64,000 bases of DNA from DATAXS01 sp036266715 (GTDB taxonomy: Bacteria > Patescibacteriota > Minisyncoccia > UBA6257 > 2-01-FULL-56-20), in the NCBI GenBank assembly GCA_036266715.1, contig DATAXS010000006.1, positions 1-64,000 of the forward strand. Direction: 5' to 3'. The number at the start of each line of letters is the position of its first letter. Positions within the stretch are counted from its first letter, which is position 1. The position numbers and the translations under genes were made by a program. This document shows, piece by piece, positions 59,221 through 64,000 of the stretch. The notes beneath the pieces were generated by a model. The model worked only from the letters and a program-made list of their open reading frames with translations, did not search any database and was not told the DNA's origin.

Positions 59221-60086
59221 AAACCCTCCGCGAAGTCCTTGCCGACGCCGATGCCCGCCGCGTGGCCGTAGGCCACTTTAATATTTCGGAGCTTGCGGCG
59301 CTCAAAGGCATTTTTGCGGCGGCGCAGGAACTCAATCTCCCAATCCTTATCGGCGTTTCGGAAGGCGAGCGTGAGTTTATTGGCGTGAAGCAGGCTTCGG
59401 CACTCATTAAAATCCTGCGCGAGAACTACGACTTCCCGATATTTCTGAATGCCGACCACACGCACGTGCTTGATAAGGCAAAAGAAGCGGCGGAAGCGGG
59501 TTTTGATGAAGTGCTTTTTGACGGCTCGGCATTTCCCCTTGATGATAATATCCGCCGGACGCAGGAAGCGGTGAAGGCCATCCGCGCCATCAATCCGAGC
59601 ATTGTGATAGAAGGGGAGATAGGCTACATTGGCTCGTCGTCCGAGATCGTGGATAAGCGGCCGGAGGCATCATTGCAACTTTCCACGCCGGAAGAGGCTA
59701 TCCGCTTCGTGAACGAAACGGGCGTGGATGTGCTTGCGCCCGCCGTAGGGAACATGCACGGGCTTTTGGCGAACATGGTGACGGGCGCCGAACACAAGCA
59801 CTTGGACATCGCGCGCATTGCGGAAATAAAGAAGGCGTGCGGCAAGTTTATGACGCTCCATGGCGGCTCGGGCACCGAGGACACCGACTTCACGGCGGCG
59901 GCAAAGAACGGCATGACCATCATCCACGTTTCAAGCGAACTCCGATTGGCGTGGCGGCGCGGCGTGGAAGCGGGACTTGCCGCAAACCCGAACGAGATCG
60001 CGCCGTACAAGCTCCTTCCGCCTGCGGTGGAAGGAATAAAAAAGATAGTGGAGGACCGGCTGAAGCTTTTTAACGGCTTACGCTAG
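59217..60086 (+). CDS. Class II fructose-bisphosphate aldolase
   Basis: 289 residues from ATG 59217. Zn ligands and active site: FLNADHTHVLDKAKEAAEAG (Asp then His), EVLFDGSAF, VIEGEIGYIG, GNMHGL and TLHGGSGTED (His, phosphate loop). Splits fructose 1,6-bisphosphate to glyceraldehyde 3-phosphate and DHAP. Coupled to the PfkB kinase gene. Confidence 0.93.
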   Translation: MKTLREVLADADARRVAVGHFNISELAALKGIFAAAQELNLPILIGVSEGEREFIGVKQASALIKILRENYDFPIFLNADHTHVLDKAKEAAEAGFDEVLFDGSAFPLDDNIRRTQEAVKAIRAINPSIVIEGEIGYIGSSSEIVDKRPEASLQLSTPEEAIRFVNETGVDVLAPAVGNMHGLLANMVTGAEHKHLDIARIAEIKKACGKFMTLHGGSGTEDTDFTAAAKNGMTIIHVSSELRLAWRRGVEAGLAANPNEIAPYKLLPPAVEGIKKIVEDRLKLFNGLR

Positions 60087-60094
60087 GCCGTCAG

Positions 60095-60478
60095 TTAGAA
60101 GTCGAAGCGTTTCCCGTATTTGCCGACGATCGGCAATTCTTTTTCCTGGCCGTTCAAGACGTTCACGATGCCAATGATGACGAGAACGAGCGATACGATC
60201 CACCAGAGCCACACAATGAGCCAGCCGAGCACCGGGATCCACCCGATCGCAAACGCAACGATCCAGCCGATGACGTCAAAGATAATGAGCGCGAGGCCCT
60301 GCTTCAGATGGAATTTTACGAATGGTTCTTTCCTTGTTTCCGTAAGGAACGGGATCACGATGAGGATCCAGAGATAGGCGAATATCGCCATCATGTTTTT
60401 GCTGCTCACTGCGGCATGGTGCGCTTCGTGATGCGCCGCGTGCTCCGCTCCCGCCCCGTCGTTATGGTTATTAGGCAT
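60095..60478 (-). CDS. Small DUF4870/Tic20-like membrane protein
   Basis: 127 residues from ATG 60478, which follows TATAAT (60490-60485) by 6 nt. A His/Ala-rich head (AEHAAHHEAHHAA), then three to four helices: AIFAYLWILIVIPFL, LKQGLALIIFDVIGWIV, WIPVLGWLIVWLWWIVSLVL. KFHLKQGL between helices one and two is the family hallmark. Function unknown. Convergent with the aldolase gene, 8 nt apart. Confidence 0.82.
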   Translation of the reverse strand: MPNNHNDGAGAEHAAHHEAHHAAVSSKNMMAIFAYLWILIVIPFLTETRKEPFVKFHLKQGLALIIFDVIGWIVAFAIGWIPVLGWLIVWLWWIVSLVLVIIGIVNVLNGQEKELPIVGKYGKRFDF

Positions 60479-60520
60479 GCCTTCATTATAGCAAATGAGG
60501 TCGGGCATACCTCAGAATGC

Positions 60521-60548
60521 TTGCGTTTTCGCGGGGAATTGCTACAAT
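60521..60548 (+). promoter_or_regulatory. Promoter of rplY
   Basis: TTGCGT (60521-60526), 16-nt spacer, TACAAT (60543-60548) with extended TGC. The box ends 7 nt before ATG 60556, so the mRNA would be leaderless. Confidence 0.6.
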
Positions 60549-60555
60549 AGAGCCC

Positions 60556-61233
60556 ATGGATTTATCCGTTAAAACCCGCACGAAAATGGGCAAAGCGGTG
60601 AAGGCGCTCCGCAAGGAAGGCCTCATTCCCGCCGAGCTCTACGGCCACGGGCTCGCGAACGCCCACCTTTCCGTTTCGGCGAAGGAATTTTTAAAGATAT
60701 TCAAGGTGGCCGGCACAAGCACCATCCTTACGCTCGTCACGGAAAAAGAAAAACGCCCGGCGATCATCCACGGCGTGGTCCGCGATGCGGTGACGGACGA
60801 GGTGGCGCACATTGATTTCTACCAGGTGCGCATGGATGAAAAGATAACGGCAAAAGTGCCACTTGAGTTCAAGGGTGAAGCGCCTGCGGTAAAGACGAAA
60901 GGCGCGATCATCAACAAGTCCATGACCGAGATAGAAGTGGAAGCGCTTCCGAACGACTTGCCGCACAACCTCACGGTTGATATTTCTTCGCTCGACGACC
61001 TCAACAAGAGCATTTATGTGAAAGACATCAAGACCCCGCGCGGGGTGGTGATTTTGATAGACGGAGAGACCGCCGTTGTGACAGCGACGCCGCCTGCCGC
61101 GGAAGAAGTGGTGGAAGCGCCCGCAGTGGACGTGGCGGACGTGAAGGTGGAAACGGAAGAGAAGAAGGCTGAGCGCGCGGCGGAAAAGGCGGACAAGGGC
61201 GAGAAGACCGGTGATAAACCCGCGGCAAAATAG
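60556..61233 (+). CDS. rplY: Ribosomal protein bL25 (Ctc form)
   Basis: 225 residues from ATG 60556. N-terminal 5S-rRNA-binding domain (KTRTKMGKAVKALRKEGLIP, then AELYGHG and VRDAVTDEVAHIDFYQV) and a C-terminal TL5/Ctc beta domain, followed by a Lys/Glu/Ala tail (about 185-225). Binds 5S rRNA on the large subunit. An intrinsic terminator follows. Confidence 0.94.
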   Translation: MDLSVKTRTKMGKAVKALRKEGLIPAELYGHGLANAHLSVSAKEFLKIFKVAGTSTILTLVTEKEKRPAIIHGVVRDAVTDEVAHIDFYQVRMDEKITAKVPLEFKGEAPAVKTKGAIINKSMTEIEVEALPNDLPHNLTVDISSLDDLNKSIYVKDIKTPRGVVILIDGETAVVTATPPAAEEVVEAPAVDVADVKVETEEKKAERAAEKADKGEKTGDKPAAK

Positions 61234-61257
61234 CGCGGCTTTCAAAAAGAACAGCGG

Positions 61258-61284
61258 AACGGGTACCCAACGGTGCCCGTTTTC
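61258..61284 (+). terminator. Intrinsic terminator of rplY
   Basis: AACGGGTACC / GGTGCCCGTT stem (one T-G pair), 4-nt loop, then TTCGTT. The T-rich tail merges into the -10 of the next gene. Confidence 0.7.
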
Positions 61285-61299
61285 GTTATAATAGAGGTA

Positions 61300-62841
61300 A
61301 TGGAAAGGCCTTTGAAATCTCGTGTTTTGGGCGACATCGTACCCGCATCACAGGGCGACGCGCCCGGTGGACGCTGGAGCGCGTTTGACGTTCCGAACGG
61401 GAGATTGAATCTTTCCGAACGCGGGCCGCGCCTCACGATACCTTTTCTCAAAATTGTGAAGCCCCTGATCGTGACCGGCGCAGTGGCGTTTTTCGTTTTT
61501 GGATCTGCCGCCGCACCCACGGTCTTCACCCGCGCTGCGGGGCAGAGCACGAGCGGGTCAACGGACACGAGCGGCACCGGCACTTCGGGCACGGCCACCG
61601 CGAGCACCGCTTCCAGTACGGCGGACACTTCCGCTGAACGCAGTGCGCTCCAAGATCAGCTCCAGCAACTTGAAACACAGATAGATCAGTACCAAGGGCA
61701 GATCACGAGCTACAAGCAGCAGGGCAATACGCTGAGCAGCCAGATAGATCAGCTGAACGATAAAGTTGCGTCGCTCAATCTGCAGATCCAGGCCACTAAT
61801 CTCACTATTGAACAGTTGGACAGTCAGATATCCGACACGCAGTCGCAGATCACGACGACCCAGGGCGACATCCAGGGCAAGCAGGCCGCGATCGGCAGCT
61901 TGCTCCAGGCCATGTACGAGAACGACCAGACAAGTTTGGTGGAGGCATTCCTTGCAAACCCGCAGCTCTCCGATTTTTGGAGCGACACGCAGAATATTAC
62001 GCTCATCCAGGACAACCTGCGCGTGGCGGTGCAGCAGCTCACGGATCTTCAAGGCCAGCTTACCGGCCAAGAGCAGGATTTTGAAGCGTCCAAATCGGAC
62101 GCCGCAACCGCGGCGGCATACGCGCAGGCGCAGGCGGCGTCCGTCGCGAGTACCAAGAGCCAAAAATCCCAGCTCCTCACGGCCACACAAGGAGAAGAAT
62201 CAAAATATCAAACGCTCCTCACGCAGACCCAGGCCTCAGCCGCGCAAATACGGAACCAGATATTCCAACTGCTCGGCGGCGGGCAGCTCACATTCGGCGA
62301 CGCGTACCAATACGCCAAGCTTGCCTCCGATGCGACGGGCATTGACCCCGCGTTTATCCTCGCCATCCTTGATCGCGAGTCGGCGCTTGGCCAGAACGTC
62401 GGCCAATGCAGTTACAAGAGCGCCATGAGCCCGTCCAACATCCCAATCTTCCTCCAGATAACGAGTTCGCTCGGGCTTGATCCGAGTACGATGATGGTTT
62501 CCTGCGCGAACGCCGACGGCGTTTATGGCGGCGCCATGGGGCCGGCGCAGTTCGAGCCGTCCACATGGGAGCTCTATGTGAGCGGGGTATCCTCCATCAC
62601 GGGCGATAATCCGCCCTCGCCGTGGAACAACGCGGATGCGTTCGTGGCGACCGCGCTCTATCTTAAGGACGCCATGACCGGCTGCCAAGCGGTTTACAGC
62701 GCGACGATAGACCAGGAGCGTTGCACGGCGGCAAAATACTATGCGGGCAGCCGTTGGAAGAGCTATCTTTGGACGTACGGCGAGGCGGTCGTGGAACAGG
62801 CCGAGACGTTTGCCGGCGACATACAGACCATTACTTCGTAA
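61300..62841 (+). CDS. Coiled-coil lytic transglycosylase (EnvC-like coil + MltB-like domain)
   Basis: 513 residues from ATG 61300, 7 nt after TATAAT (61287-61292). Helix at about 55-75 (IVKPLIVTGAVAFFVFG), Thr/Ser linker, long Gln-rich coiled coil (about 110-325), then an SLT/MltB-like domain (about 335-500) with catalytic Glu in ILDRESALG and GGAMGPAQFEPSTW. Cleaves peptidoglycan glycan strands; the coil probably restrains the enzyme. Compare the 28335 protein, which pairs a similar coil with a C39-like domain. Confidence 0.9.
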   Translation: MERPLKSRVLGDIVPASQGDAPGGRWSAFDVPNGRLNLSERGPRLTIPFLKIVKPLIVTGAVAFFVFGSAAAPTVFTRAAGQSTSGSTDTSGTGTSGTATASTASSTADTSAERSALQDQLQQLETQIDQYQGQITSYKQQGNTLSSQIDQLNDKVASLNLQIQATNLTIEQLDSQISDTQSQITTTQGDIQGKQAAIGSLLQAMYENDQTSLVEAFLANPQLSDFWSDTQNITLIQDNLRVAVQQLTDLQGQLTGQEQDFEASKSDAATAAAYAQAQAASVASTKSQKSQLLTATQGEESKYQTLLTQTQASAAQIRNQIFQLLGGGQLTFGDAYQYAKLASDATGIDPAFILAILDRESALGQNVGQCSYKSAMSPSNIPIFLQITSSLGLDPSTMMVSCANADGVYGGAMGPAQFEPSTWELYVSGVSSITGDNPPSPWNNADAFVATALYLKDAMTGCQAVYSATIDQERCTAAKYYAGSRWKSYLWTYGEAVVEQAETFAGDIQTITS

Positions 62842-62872
62842 TATAAATTATAAATTTTAAAATTTCTCCAAA

Positions 62873-64000
62873 ATGAAACCTCCCAAGAAAATAACACTTA
62901 AGAACGGCCTGCGCATAATCCTTGCGCCGCAGCCGGGCGGCGTGGCCGCAAGCGTGCTCATCCTCGTCGCCGCCGGATCGGAATACGAGACAAAGGCCAC
63001 GAACGGCCTTTCGCATTTTTTGGAACACATGACGTTCAAGGGAACCACCGACCGGCCGCGCCCCGGCATGATCGCGGAAGAGCTTGCGGCGCTCGGCGCG
63101 CAATCCAACGCATTCACCTCGGAGGAATTTACCGGCTATTGGGCGAAGGTGGAGGCCGGAAAAATACACAACATAGTGGAGATCGTCTCCGACCTCTACC
63201 TGCATCCGCTCTTTGCACCGGAGGAAATAGAAAAAGAGCGCGGCGTGATCATAGAAGAGCTGAATATGTACGAGGATATGCCGATGCGGAAGGTGCAGGA
63301 CGTTTTTGGTGAATTGCTTTATGGCGACCAGCCCGCAGGATGGGACGTGGGCGGCACAAAGGCCAATATAAAAAAGCTGAAGCGCGACCAGTTCGTGGCA
63401 TATCGCAACGCGCGCTATGTGGCACCCGGCACCGTGGTTGCGATCGGCGGCGCGTTCAACGAGCGGAAGATCATTGCGCAGATAAAAGAGGCCTTTGGCG
63501 GCCTTGCCCGCCGCAGCGCCTATGCAAAGCCCAAAACGCACGAGCGGCAAGCGCGTCCGGCCGTCAAACTGAAGTTCAAAGAATCCGACCAGGGGCATCT
63601 TGTGCTCGGGTTTCGGGCATTCGACCTTTTTGACGAACGGCGCTACGCGCTCCAGGTGCTTGCAAGTGTGCTGGGCGGCGGGATGAGCTCGCGGCTGTGG
63701 AAGCGCGTCCGCGAGGAGATGGGCGCCGCCTATTACGTGGGTGCAGATACCGACCTTTCCCTGGACCACGGGGCGTTTTCCGTTTCCGCCGGCGTGGAAC
63801 GCAGCAAGATGGAGCTTGTAATAGCGACCATCCTTGAGGAATGTCGCAAGATCGCGGAGGAGCCCGTGCCCGCCGCGGAGCTCCGCCGCGTGAAGGACCA
63901 CATGATAGGCGGCCTCGTGCTCGGCCTTGAGACCTCGGACGAGCTCGCGAGCTTCTACGGCACGCAGGAGGTTCTCACGAAGCGGCTTTTGCCACCGGAA
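62873..64000 (+). CDS. M16 family zinc peptidase (partial, C-terminal end outside window)
   Basis: 376 codons open to the right edge. N-terminal M16 half: KITLKNGLRIILAPQPG, the inverted zinc motif HFLEHMTFKGT (HxxEH), and the distal Glu in RGVIIEELNMYED. Then the second domain (VLGGGMSSRLWKRVREEMGA, YYVGADTD). Processing-peptidase-like proteins such as YmxG cut short peptides. An AT-rich gap of 31 nt follows the transglycosylase stop. Confidence 0.94.
   Translation, partial: MKPPKKITLKNGLRIILAPQPGGVAASVLILVAAGSEYETKATNGLSHFLEHMTFKGTTDRPRPGMIAEELAALGAQSNAFTSEEFTGYWAKVEAGKIHNIVEIVSDLYLHPLFAPEEIEKERGVIIEELNMYEDMPMRKVQDVFGELLYGDQPAGWDVGGTKANIKKLKRDQFVAYRNARYVAPGTVVAIGGAFNERKIIAQIKEAFGGLARRSAYAKPKTHERQARPAVKLKFKESDQGHLVLGFRAFDLFDERRYALQVLASVLGGGMSSRLWKRVREEMGAAYYVGADTDLSLDHGAFSVSAGVERSKMELVIATILEECRKIAEEPVPAAELRRVKDHMIGGLVLGLETSDELASFYGTQEVLTKRLLPPE

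Noticed and set aside
62831..63901. A 356-codon minus-strand open frame
   Set aside because: Antisense to the M16 peptidase, whose HxxEH motif and full domain order are clear; no translation signal.
1..64000. CRISPR array, prophage or insertion sequence
   Set aside because: No regularly spaced repeats, no transposase or integrase motif and no phage structural gene were seen.

Overview
The window looks like a chromosomal segment of a Candidate Phyla Radiation bacterium (Patescibacteria, most likely Parcubacteria; I cannot place it lower). This rests on the gene mix: compact single-copy central-carbon genes, split transketolase, MutY without Fe-S cysteines, many secreted Thr/Ser/Ala-rich proteins with Ig-like and peptidoglycan-binding domains, PMT-type membrane glycosyltransferases and frequent 1-40 nt gene spacing. 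Base composition is fairly GC-rich for such an organism. TGA is an ordinary stop.

Layout. 1-3300: rmuC (cut by the left edge), a cold-shock-type RRM protein and three orphan genes with their own promoters, Shine-Dalgarno sites and terminators. 3300-9300: mutY, a GH18 protein and three GH130-type propellers in two genes, ending at a perfect 35-bp inverted repeat, then a secreted 3D-domain protein. 9500-17200: a PLP fold-II enzyme, CofE-like ligase, TylF-type methyltransferase, MASE1 histidine kinase with a single-domain receiver, DoxX, bPH2 and PHP proteins. 17400-26600: a cellulose-type beta-glucan locus: secreted GH6, converging on an operon of a cytidylyltransferase-like protein, a PMT-type transferase, membrane-anchored GH8, BcsA-type synthase and a second PMT-type transferase. 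26800-43800: secreted surface proteins (He_PIG, FN3, IPT-like and LamG domains; three with peptidoglycan-binding modules), a C39-like coiled-coil hydrolase, an ABC exporter, PAP2, a GH113-like mannanase and several orphan small genes. 43900-52000: an ECF sigma factor, tRNA-Asn, an nrdA-nrdB pair of class Ic type, lamin-tail and DUF192 proteins. 52000-60100: a carbon hub (gapA, rpiB, rpe, two-subunit transketolase, a PfkB kinase coupled to class II aldolase), interrupted by an ADP-ribosyltransferase-like two-gene module and carrying a 92-bp promoter-bearing direct repeat and a tRNA-like cloverleaf next to a small RNA. 60100-64000: a small membrane protein, bL25, a MltB-like coiled-coil hydrolase and an M16 peptidase cut by the right edge.

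Two expression styles coexist. Many resident genes carry a TATAAT-like box ending only 6-9 nt before the start codon with no Shine-Dalgarno, which predicts leaderless mRNAs. A second set, mainly orphan or accessory genes, has spaced -35/-10 promoters and strong Shine-Dalgarno sites, often with their own terminators. The secreted glycosidases (GH6, GH8, GH18, GH113), the BcsA-type synthase and the GH130 propellers together suggest that this cell makes and trims, or scavenges, beta-1,4-linked glucan or mannan polymers. All functions are read from motifs; no search was run.
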